DNA of 13,352 bases, taken from assembly GCA_902797015.1 (NCBI GenBank), contig CADBRG010000022.1, positions 1 through 13,352 on the forward strand, read 5' to 3'. This document shows positions 1-6,078 of the stretch, piece by piece. The notes beneath the pieces are model-generated. The model saw only the letters and a program-made list of their open reading frames with translations. It did not search any database and was not told the DNA's origin. The position numbers and the translations under genes were made by a program. The DNA comes from an uncultured Lachnospiraceae bacterium. Lineage in GTDB: Bacteria > Bacillota > Clostridia > Lachnospirales > Lachnospiraceae. Each line of letters begins with the position of its first letter. Position 1 is the stretch's first letter.

Positions 1-60
1 CATCCGGAGTGGAATCAGAACATCGTAAAAGCAGAAAACGTGGGAAGCTTTTATGACTAA
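1..60 (+). CDS. 3' end of an unidentified protein-coding gene (partial)
   Basis: Reading from base 1 gives 19 codons and a TAA stop at 58-60. The predicted C-terminus is HPEWNQNIVKAENVGSFYD. The frame is open to the left edge, and a strong intrinsic terminator follows about 50 bases after the stop, which is the usual arrangement for a last gene. Nineteen residues are too few to assign a family, and I do not recognise this tail. The call rests only on the open frame, the stop codon and the terminator behind it. Confidence 0.5.
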   Translation, partial: HPEWNQNIVKAENVGSFYD

Positions 61-108
61 GGCAAACCGCCGGGATAATAGGTGCTTCCAAAAAACACAT
101 ACAATGAT

Positions 109-150
109 AAATGCCGGATGCGAAAATGCATCTGGCATTTTTATATTTTT
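109..150 (+). terminator. Rho-independent terminator after the upstream gene
   Basis: The left arm ATGCCGGATGC (111-121) pairs with GCATCTGGCAT (128-138) around the six-base loop GAAAAT. There is one G-U pair (116 with 133), and two A-T pairs (109-110 with 139-140) extend the stem. A T-rich tract TTTTATATTTTT runs to 150. It closes the unit to the left and insulates the permease promoter just downstream. Confidence 0.9.
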
Positions 151-159
151 CGTCTATCC

Positions 160-173
160 TTTTCACGTGAAAA
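160..173. promoter_or_regulatory. Perfect 14-bp palindrome over the -35 box, candidate operator
   Basis: TTTTCACGTGAAAA reads the same on both strands, with a CACGTG core, and covers the whole proposed -35 hexamer. This is where a dimeric repressor would block RNA polymerase. It resembles a CodY box only loosely, because the spacing between TTTTC and GAAAA is wrong. It does not fit the CcpA, Rex or LexA consensus. Its binding protein is unknown. One palindrome of this length is expected by chance in a window of this size, so the support comes from its position. Confidence 0.4.
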
Positions 174-188
174 AAAGTGATGTATAAT
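160..188 (+). promoter_or_regulatory. Sigma-A-type promoter of the permease-acetyltransferase unit
   Basis: TTTTCA (160-165) resembles a -35 box, matching TTGACA at 4 of 6 bases. It stands 17 bases before a perfect TATAAT (183-188). The expected transcription start is about base 195-196. The -10 box overlaps the ATG at 187-189, so a transcript from this promoter could not use that ATG, but it could begin at or next to the in-frame ATG at 196. The promoter lies directly after the upstream terminator, in the only non-coding space available. Confidence 0.6.
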
Positions 189-1125
189 GGCAGGTATGCA
201 AACGATAGCAACGAGTGTCATTATTTTATTTGCCCTGATCTTTGTAGGCTATTTTTCCGGTAAGATCGGATGGCTCAGAAAAGAAAGCGCGCCGGATTTT
301 TCGGCGCTTGTTTTGAATGTCACGATGCCGGTCACCATCTTTCTCTCGATTGTCGGTCAGTCGGGATCGGAAAGCATGGGACGGGATTTTCTGATCATTC
401 CGTTTATTGCGATTTTTCATGTGGGATCGCTTTTCTTTGGGCTTTTGATCACACGATTGTTACGGGTTCCAAAGGAAAAACGCGGCACGTGGATGTTCAA
501 CTTTGTGTTCTCGAATAATGGGTTTATGGGATTGCCGTTGGCATTATCTGTTTTCGGAGACCGCGGTCTGTTCATCATGGTGCTTGGGAACATGATCTCG
601 AATCTGCTTCTGTTCTCGATCGGTGTTAAGATGCTTACGGAAAGCGTACCGAATGCAGATAAGGTCAGTGTGAAGAAGCTGTTTTTGACGAACATCAATT
701 ATGCGGTGGTCGCGGGATTGATCTTTGCGCTGTTCCATATTCCGCTGTTCGATGTGATTGGAGATCTGTTGGGATATATCGGAGATATTTCGAGCGGTCT
801 GTCGATGCTCGTGGTTGGCCTGTCACTGTCGAGGATGTCGATTTCTGTTGTGTTCAAGGATAAAAGGATGTTTCTCCTGACGGTGTTCAGACTGCTTGTG
901 ATTCCGTTGCTTACGATTGCGGTGATCCGGGTTCTGCCGTTTAAGATGGATCCGATGATCGCAAGTATCCTGATCATGTCTGCGGCATTGCCGTCGGCAG
1001 CAGCGCAGTCGATGATCGCGGAGCAGTATCACGGAGATTTGGAAGCATCGGGGCAGGCAGTATTTTTGACGACATTGTTTGCTGTAGTGACGGTGCCGAT
1101 CATGATGTCGATTGGGATCAGATAG
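187..1125 (+). CDS. AEC-family (auxin efflux carrier type) permease
   Basis: This is a polytopic inner-membrane protein of 312 residues, close to the usual AEC length of about 300-320. It has roughly ten hydrophobic segments, beginning at residue 5, with short charged loops between them. The middle motif NNGFMGLPL (about residues 110-118) and the C-terminal segment LPSAAAQSMIAEQY are typical of the family. Bacterial AEC members export or exchange small organic acids, amino acids or related compounds. The substrate cannot be read from sequence. The reading frame opens after a TGA at 178-180, so the start is ATG 187 or ATG 196. Neither has a Shine-Dalgarno site, and the promoter geometry favours 196. 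The acetyltransferase gene follows after 18 bases, so the two are probably co-transcribed. Confidence 0.87.
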   Translation: MAGMQTIATSVIILFALIFVGYFSGKIGWLRKESAPDFSALVLNVTMPVTIFLSIVGQSGSESMGRDFLIIPFIAIFHVGSLFFGLLITRLLRVPKEKRGTWMFNFVFSNNGFMGLPLALSVFGDRGLFIMVLGNMISNLLLFSIGVKMLTESVPNADKVSVKKLFLTNINYAVVAGLIFALFHIPLFDVIGDLLGYIGDISSGLSMLVVGLSLSRMSISVVFKDKRMFLLTVFRLLVIPLLTIAVIRVLPFKMDPMIASILIMSAALPSAAAQSMIAEQYHGDLEASGQAVFLTTLFAVVTVPIMMSIGIR

Positions 1126-1143
1126 AGAAAGGAAGACAAAACA

Positions 1144-1779
1144 ATGATTGAAAAAATTGATGTTACAACATGGGACAGAGCAGCACATTTTAACAGCTAT
1201 GTGGACGCACAGTTTCCGTATATTATCGTGGGCAAGGATCTGGATGTGACGAAGATCTATCAGTTTGCGCGGGAAAACGGTGTATCCTTTACCTACTGCA
1301 TGATCTACGCGGCAACGAAGATCGCCAATGAGATCAAGCATTTTTATTATCGGATGATTGAAAAGGAACCGTACCGGATCGATAAAAACGTGGCGGTCAC
1401 CACGCATCTGAAAAAAGGCGCGGAAAACTTTTCCATGGTGCGTTGCGATGATTATGACAGCATGCTGGAATTTGCGAAAAAGAACCGTGAAAAGGCAGAG
1501 CTTCCGACGGATGATATGGATCCGAGAGGTGCGGAATTTGAAAATGATATCATAAGCTTTTCTTCAATCCCGTGGATCCGGTATACGCATTTTATCCGTA
1601 CGATCAAGACACTGGGTGTCGACACGAATCCGAAGATCACATTCGGAAAATATGAGTGGGAAGGCGACAAGCTGATGATGCCGTTTACACTGCAGGTGCA
1701 TCACGGCCTGATGGACGGCCTGCATGTCGGACGGTACTTTATTCGTCTGGAAGAGTATCTGGACGCGGGTGAGTTTTAG
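1144..1779 (+). CDS. Type A chloramphenicol acetyltransferase-like O-acetyltransferase
   Basis: This is a soluble enzyme of 211 residues; classical CatA enzymes have about 213-219. It is expected to use acetyl-CoA to acetylate a hydroxyl group. It has the active-site motif QVHHGLMDG, with catalytic His187 and structural Asp191. It also has the FSSIPW segment, whose Ser140 lies 47 residues before the catalytic His, the spacing of Ser148 and His195 in CAT III. The N-terminal W-x-R-xx-HF pattern (residues 10-16) and FGKY plus GDKLMMP (168-180) also match CatA. The start is well supported by AAAGGAAG at 1128-1135, eight bases upstream. It is the second gene after the AEC permease and ends at a strong terminator. 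Family membership is clear. Chloramphenicol resistance is not proven, because chromosomal clostridial members may have other substrates. Confidence 0.85.
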   Translation: MIEKIDVTTWDRAAHFNSYVDAQFPYIIVGKDLDVTKIYQFARENGVSFTYCMIYAATKIANEIKHFYYRMIEKEPYRIDKNVAVTTHLKKGAENFSMVRCDDYDSMLEFAKKNREKAELPTDDMDPRGAEFENDIISFSSIPWIRYTHFIRTIKTLGVDTNPKITFGKYEWEGDKLMMPFTLQVHHGLMDGLHVGRYFIRLEEYLDAGEF

Positions 1780-1784
1780 AAATC

Positions 1785-1825
1785 GGCGGCTTTGCAATAA
1801 TATCTATTGCAAAGCCGTCTTTTTT
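1785..1825 (+). terminator. Strong rho-independent terminator after the acetyltransferase gene
   Basis: CGGCTTTGCAATA (1787-1799) pairs perfectly with TATTGCAAAGCCG (1805-1817), a 13-bp stem with the five-base loop ATATC. G-U and G-C pairs (1786 with 1818, 1785 with 1819) lengthen it. Six T residues follow at 1820-1825. It starts five bases after the stop codon and separates this unit from ftsH. Confidence 0.95.
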
Positions 1826-1891
1826 AATGCTTTCAGGGCCCCGTTTGATGATATATTTTTCAAAGATTTTATAGATTTCCTGTTATAAGTG

Positions 1892-1920
1892 TTGTAAAAT
1901 AGTAGAATATTTTGGATATT
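1892..1920 (+). promoter_or_regulatory. Candidate ftsH promoter in the AT-rich gap
   Basis: The 162 bases between the terminator and ftsH are strongly AT-rich and must hold the ftsH promoter. The best pairing I can find is TTGTAA (1892-1897), 17 bases, then GATATT (1915-1920), with 4 of 6 matches in each box. Other -10-like hexamers are TATAAG at 1884-1889 (preceded by an extended TG) and at 1925-1930, and TAGAAT at 1903-1908; none has a good -35. I see no CIRCE or CtsR heat-shock operator. The region is more certain than the exact boxes. Confidence 0.3.
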
Positions 1921-1949
1921 AAAGTATAAGGGAAAATTTCATCTTTTTT

Positions 1950-1990
1950 AGAAAGGACTGCCTGCGGGCAGAATATTCACATCACTTATG
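1950..1990 (+). promoter_or_regulatory. Unusual ftsH ribosome binding region with a spacer hairpin
   Basis: The only good Shine-Dalgarno sequence is AGAAAGGA (1950-1957), 30 bases before the ATG at 1988, far more than the usual 5-9. Between them CTGCC (1958-1962) pairs with GGCAG (1967-1971) around the loop TGCG. Folding this hairpin cuts the effective gap to about 16 bases. No in-frame ATG, GTG or TTG lies closer, and a TAG at 1949-1951 closes the frame upstream. Confidence 0.4.
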
Positions 1991-4087
1991 AATAACAACG
2001 GACCGAATCAATCGGGTGGCGGAGACGGAAATAACCAGAACAATAATAATGGGAAAAACGGTCAGAGCATTTTATGGTTTGTGGTCGTTACGCTTGTCGT
2101 TTTGTTCCTGATGTCAACGCTTACCAACAACATGAGAAACATCACCAAGCAGGAGATCAGCTATTCTGATTTCATGACGATGGTGGAGGACGGCAAGGTG
2201 GAAAAGGTCGTGATCAAGTCCACGACACTTGAGATCACGCCGAAGGAAGATACAGAAGAAGAGGACGAAAGTGCAACCGACAGCATTACCAACACGCTGC
2301 CGACACTGCCGATGTCTTCCGGCGTGAAGACCTATACGACCGTCCGATTAAATGATGAAGAGCTTGTGCAGTTTTTGCAGGAGCATAATGTCGATTTCGT
2401 CGGCGAGAATGACAGCACCGCATCCTATTGGATCGGATCTGTCTTAAGCTTTATGATCCCGCTCGTGATCGTATGGATCCTGTTAGGTTTCCTGATGCGG
2501 CGAATGGGTGGCGGCGGTGCCGGCGGCATTATGGGCGTCGGCAAGAGCAATGCCAAGATGTATGTACAGGAAAAGACCGGTGTGACGTTTGCGGACGTGG
2601 CAGGTCAGGATGAGGCGAAGGAGTCTCTTCAGGAAGTGGTTGATTTCCTGCACAATCCGCAGAAGTATGAAGAGATCGGCGCGAAGCTTCCGAAGGGTGC
2701 GCTGTTAGTCGGATCACCCGGTACCGGTAAGACGCTACTGGCAAAGGCTGTTGCGGGCGAGGCGAATGTCCCGTTCTTCTCACTTGCCGGATCTGATTTT
2801 GTGGAAATGTTTGTCGGCGTAGGTGCGTCCCGTGTGCGTGATCTTTTTAAAGAGGCACAGAAAAATGCGCCGTGTATCATCTTTATCGACGAGATCGATG
2901 CCATCGGTAAGAGCAGAGATTCTGTTTACGGCGGCGGCAATGACGAGCGTGAGCAGACCCTGAACCAGCTGCTTGCGGAGATGGATGGTTTTGATTCTTC
3001 CAAGGGTGTCCTGATCCTTGCAGCGACGAACCGGCCGGAGATCCTTGATAAGGCGCTCCTGCGTCCGGGACGGTTTGACCGTCGGATCATCGTTGACAAG
3101 CCGGACCTGAAGGGTCGTATCGCGACCCTGAAGGTACATTCTAAGAATGTCAAAATGGATGACACCGTTGATTTTGAAGAGATCGGTCTGGCGACAGCAG
3201 GCTGTGTCGGTTCTGATCTTGCGAACATGATCAATGAAGCCGCGATCAATGCGGTTAAGCATGGCAGAAAAGCGATCAACCAGGCGGATCTGTTTGAATC
3301 CGTAGAAGTGGTTATCGCGGGTAAAGAAAAGAAAGACCGCATCATGAGCCCGAAGGAAAAACGTCTTGTGGCATATCATGAAGTGGGACATGCACTGGTA
3401 ACGGCGCTGATGAAGGCATCCGAACCGGTACAGAAGATCACGATCGTACCGCGTACGATGGGATCGCTTGGCTATACCCTGCAGACGCCGGAGGAGGAGA
3501 AATTCCTCCAGACCAAGGCAGAGCTGGAAGCGCGTATCATCACCTATATGGCAGGTCGTGCGGCAGAGGAGATCACCTCCGATACGATCACGACCGGTGC
3601 TTCAAACGATATCGAGATGGCAACCCGGATCGCGCGTGCGATGGTAACGCAGTTCGGAATGTCGGATGAGTTCGGCATGATGGGCTTAGAGTCGATCGAG
3701 AGCCGCTACTTAGATGGCCGCGCAGTCAAGACCTGCGGAGATGAGACGATCGCGCAGGTTGACGATGTCGTCAAGCAGATGATCAGTGACGCGTATGCGA
3801 AGGCAAAGCAGATGCTGATCGAATATCGCGACACACTCGAAAAGATCGCCGATTATCTGTATGAGCATGAGACCATCACCGGAAAAGAATTCATGGATAT
3901 CTTCCGTGAGATGAATCCGGATTTTGATTCCGATGATGCGAAGGATACGACACTTCGGACGACGGCAGAGGATTCCCACGCAGTAAAAGATGCAGAATGG
4001 GAAGAGCAGCTGACGCTTGAAGACTTCGGACTTGGTCAGAAAAAACAGGAAGCAGACGGGGACGAAGATATCTTTGATGAGGAGTAA
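1988..4087 (+). CDS. ftsH: ATP-dependent zinc metalloprotease FtsH
   Basis: This is a membrane-anchored AAA protease of 699 residues that degrades misfolded membrane proteins and some regulators as a hexamer. An Asn/Gly-rich cytoplasmic tail (1-27) is followed by a first membrane helix (about 28-43). Next come an extracytoplasmic domain with an acidic stretch (88-104), a second helix (about 152-169) and a Gly-rich linker. The AAA module has Walker A GSPGTGKT (242-249), the pore motif FVG (275-277), Walker B IIFIDEID (297-304) and a second region of homology with arginines 359 and 362. The protease part has zinc motif HEVGH (464-468) and a third ligand, probably Asp541. The tail from about 640 is acidic. 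Two departures are visible: Ser replaces the usual first Pro of GPPGTGKT, and Val replaces Ala in HEAGH. Both are conservative and activity is expected. uvrC follows after five bases. Confidence 0.97.
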   Translation: MNNNGPNQSGGGDGNNQNNNNGKNGQSILWFVVVTLVVLFLMSTLTNNMRNITKQEISYSDFMTMVEDGKVEKVVIKSTTLEITPKEDTEEEDESATDSITNTLPTLPMSSGVKTYTTVRLNDEELVQFLQEHNVDFVGENDSTASYWIGSVLSFMIPLVIVWILLGFLMRRMGGGGAGGIMGVGKSNAKMYVQEKTGVTFADVAGQDEAKESLQEVVDFLHNPQKYEEIGAKLPKGALLVGSPGTGKTLLAKAVAGEANVPFFSLAGSDFVEMFVGVGASRVRDLFKEAQKNAPCIIFIDEIDAIGKSRDSVYGGGNDEREQTLNQLLAEMDGFDSSKGVLILAATNRPEILDKALLRPGRFDRRIIVDKPDLKGRIATLKVHSKNVKMDDTVDFEEIGLATAGCVGSDLANMINEAAINAVKHGRKAINQADLFESVEVVIAGKEKKDRIMSPKEKRLVAYHEVGHALVTALMKASEPVQKITIVPRTMGSLGYTLQTPEEEKFLQTKAELEARIITYMAGRAAEEITSDTITTGASNDIEMATRIARAMVTQFGMSDEFGMMGLESIESRYLDGRAVKTCGDETIAQVDDVVKQMISDAYAKAKQMLIEYRDTLEKIADYLYEHETITGKEFMDIFREMNPDFDSDDAKDTTLRTTAEDSHAVKDAEWEEQLTLEDFGLGQKKQEADGDEDIFDEE

Positions 4088-4095
4088 TCATTGTG
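4079..4095 (+). promoter_or_regulatory. Shine-Dalgarno site that fixes the GTG start of uvrC
   Basis: GAGGAG (4079-4084) is formed by the last codons of ftsH and lies eight bases before GTG 4093. There is no ATG near the expected N-terminus, so this site decides the start. Because it lies inside the end of ftsH, translational coupling of the two genes is likely. AATCAT (4086-4091) and ATGATT (4097-4102) are inverted repeats that place the GTG in a five-base loop, with a T7 run at 4101-4107. Confidence 0.75.
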
Positions 4096-6030
4096 GATGA
4101 TTTTTTTGACATCCCAACTGAATTAAAAAAGATTCCGCATCAGCCAGGCGTTTATTTGATGCATGATGAGACAGACGCGATCATCTATGTCGGAAAAGCG
4201 GTGGATCTTTACCGCCGTGTGCATCAGTATTTTCAGTCCCGCTACAAGGGGCCGAAGATCGAGCAGATGGTGACCCGCATCCGCCGGTTTGAATACATTG
4301 TCACGGATTCGGAACTGGAAGCTCTGGTGCTCGAATGCAACCTGATCAAGGAGCACCGGCCGAAATACAACACAATGTTAAAGGATGACAAGACTTATCC
4401 TTATATTAAAGTAACTCTGGGAGAAGAATATCCCAGAGTACTTTTTTCCAGACAGATGAAAAAGGATGCGTCAAAATATTTCGGACCGTATACCAGCTCG
4501 TGGTCTGTCAAGAAGACGATCGAGCTGCTGTGTAAGCTATACGGGATCCGGACCTGTCGTCGTGTATTGCCGAGGGACATCGGGAAAGAGCGGCCGTGCC
4601 TGAACTATCACATCCATCAGTGCCCGGCGCCTTGTCAGGGTTATGTGACAAAGGAAAATTACCAGGAGCGGGTACAAAAGGCGGTTCGTTTCTTAAGCGG
4701 TGATTATAAGCCGATCTTATCCGAACTGGAAGAAAAAATGCATCAGGCGGCGGAAGCGCTTGAATTTGAGAAGGCAGCGGAATACAAGGAGCTGCTTTCG
4801 AATGTGCGCGCGGTTGCACAGAAGCAGAAGATTACGGATTCGGACGGAGAAGACAGGGATATCATTGCGCTCGCAAAAGATGACCGGGATGCGGTCGTGC
4901 AGGTGTTCTTTGTCCGGGAAGGAAAGCTTCTGGGCAGAGAGCATTTCCATGTGACGATCGGAAATGAAGATACGGCAGGGGATATCCTGTCTGTATTTTT
5001 GCGTCAGTATTACGCAGGTACGCCGTTTTTGCCAAAGGAGATCCTGCTGCAGACCGAGGTGGAGGATCATGAGACGATCGAGGCATGGCTTTCGGAGCGC
5101 CGCGGAAAAGCGATGCATCTTCGTGTGCCCAAAAAAGGAAGCAGAGAGAAGATGGTCGAGCTGGCGGCGTCCAATGCGGAGATGGTATTGAGCCGCGACA
5201 AGGAGCGGATCCGCCGCGAGGAAGGCCGTACGATCGGTGCAGTCAAGGAGATCGCATCGCTGCTTGGTATGGATCAGATCGGGCGCATGGAAGCCTATGA
5301 TATCTCCAACATCAGCGGATACGAATCGGTCGGTTCGATGGTGGTTTATGAAAAGGGAAAACCGCGGCGCAATGAGTATCGGAAGTTCCGCCTGCGAACT
5401 GTGACAGGGCCGGATGATTACGCATCGATGCATGAAGTCCTGACCAGAAGGTTTTCGCATGGATTACGGGAGCGGGAGGAAATGAAGGCGGCGCGTGAGG
5501 CAGCCGGTTCGGAGGCTGCGGCCGGCACGGAAGGGGCAGAGACCGGACTGCTGCATGAAGAGCTGGGTCGTTTTTCGAGATTTCCGGATCTGATCCTGAT
5601 GGATGGTGGAAAGGGCCAGGTCAATATTGCCGAAAAAGTACTGTCTGATCTGCATCTTTCGATTCCTGTTTGCGGAATGGTAAAAGATGATTCCCACAGA
5701 ACACGAGGTTTGTATTATAATAACAAAGAAATACCGATTGAAAAGACCAGCGAAGGCTTTAAGCTGATCACCAGAATCCAGGACGAGGCGCATCGTTTTG
5801 CGATCGAATACCACAGATCGCTTCGTGGAAAGGACCAGGTCCATTCCATTCTGGATGACATTCCGGGAATCGGACCGGAACGGCGTAAGGCGCTTATGAA
5901 GCATTTCGCTTCAATCGATGAGATCAGACAGGCGGATGTGGAAACACTGATGGCGCCGGATCGTATGAACCGCAGGGCGGCAGAATCGGTGTATCGCTTT
6001 TTCCATGAACCGGAGAATGGAGAACAGTAA
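4093..6030 (+). CDS. uvrC: UvrABC excision repair nuclease subunit C
   Basis: UvrC makes both incisions around a bulky DNA lesion after UvrA and UvrB have located it. The protein has 645 residues. The N-terminal GIY-YIG domain (about 15-95; GVY 19-21, YVG 32-34) makes the 3' cut. Cysteines 155, 169, 177 and 181 have the spacing of the iron-sulfur-type cluster reported for UvrC. A UVR helical hairpin for UvrB contact lies at about 208-243. The RNase H-like nuclease domain that makes the 5' cut has Asp403 (in DISNISG), Asp504 (in LMDGGKGQ) and His567. The helix-hairpin-helix DNA-binding part is at about 585-637. An Ala/Glu-rich insert (about 455-495) separates TRRF from FPDLILMDGG and is longer than in E. 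coli. The start is GTG. The gene contains a terminator-like hairpin at 4411-4447. Confidence 0.97.
   Translation: MDDFFDIPTELKKIPHQPGVYLMHDETDAIIYVGKAVDLYRRVHQYFQSRYKGPKIEQMVTRIRRFEYIVTDSELEALVLECNLIKEHRPKYNTMLKDDKTYPYIKVTLGEEYPRVLFSRQMKKDASKYFGPYTSSWSVKKTIELLCKLYGIRTCRRVLPRDIGKERPCLNYHIHQCPAPCQGYVTKENYQERVQKAVRFLSGDYKPILSELEEKMHQAAEALEFEKAAEYKELLSNVRAVAQKQKITDSDGEDRDIIALAKDDRDAVVQVFFVREGKLLGREHFHVTIGNEDTAGDILSVFLRQYYAGTPFLPKEILLQTEVEDHETIEAWLSERRGKAMHLRVPKKGSREKMVELAASNAEMVLSRDKERIRREEGRTIGAVKEIASLLGMDQIGRMEAYDISNISGYESVGSMVVYEKGKPRRNEYRKFRLRTVTGPDDYASMHEVLTRRFSHGLREREEMKAAREAAGSEAAAGTEGAETGLLHEELGRFSRFPDLILMDGGKGQVNIAEKVLSDLHLSIPVCGMVKDDSHRTRGLYYNNKEIPIEKTSEGFKLITRIQDEAHRFAIEYHRSLRGKDQVHSILDDIPGIGPERRKALMKHFASIDEIRQADVETLMAPDRMNRRAAESVYRFFHEPENGEQ
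4411..4447 (+). terminator. Intrinsic-terminator-like hairpin inside uvrC
   Basis: ACTCTGGGA (4414-4422) pairs perfectly with TCCCAGAGT (4431-4439) around the loop GAAGAATA. Allowing one bulged A (4413), GT (4411-4412) pairs with AC (4440-4441), giving 11 pairs. Six T follow at once (4442-4447). The form equals that of the two intergenic terminators in this window, but it lies in codons 107-119 of uvrC. Function is inferred. It could end part of the ftsH-uvrC transcript or attenuate uvrC. Confidence 0.5.
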
Positions 6031-6078
6031 GAGGTCTTTCGTGAGAATTCCGAAAGCAATACCAAAAGGAGAAAATAT

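Noticed and set aside
823..1407. Long minus-strand open frame across the permease and acetyltransferase genes
   Set aside because: The translation is rich in His, Arg and Cys with no domain pattern, and it crosses two clear plus-strand genes. It is a shadow frame, as are the other minus-strand frames.
1144..1779. Acetyltransferase gene as a recently acquired mobile resistance gene
   Set aside because: No insertion sequence, integrase, terminal repeat or clear base-composition shift is visible around it. CatA-like genes are common in clostridial chromosomes.
3492..3510. GGAGGA / TCCTCC hairpin inside ftsH
   Set aside because: A six-bp stem in a run of GAG codons, with no T run. Purine-rich coding sequence explains it.
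6036..6056. Six-bp inverted repeat CTTTCG/CGAAAG between uvrC and hprK
   Set aside because: The stem is short, the loop is nine bases and no T run follows. It is not a terminator, and I see no known operator in it.
6030..6078. CcpA binding site (cre) near hprK
   Set aside because: I searched the gap by eye for the TGWAANCGNTNWCA pattern and found no acceptable match.
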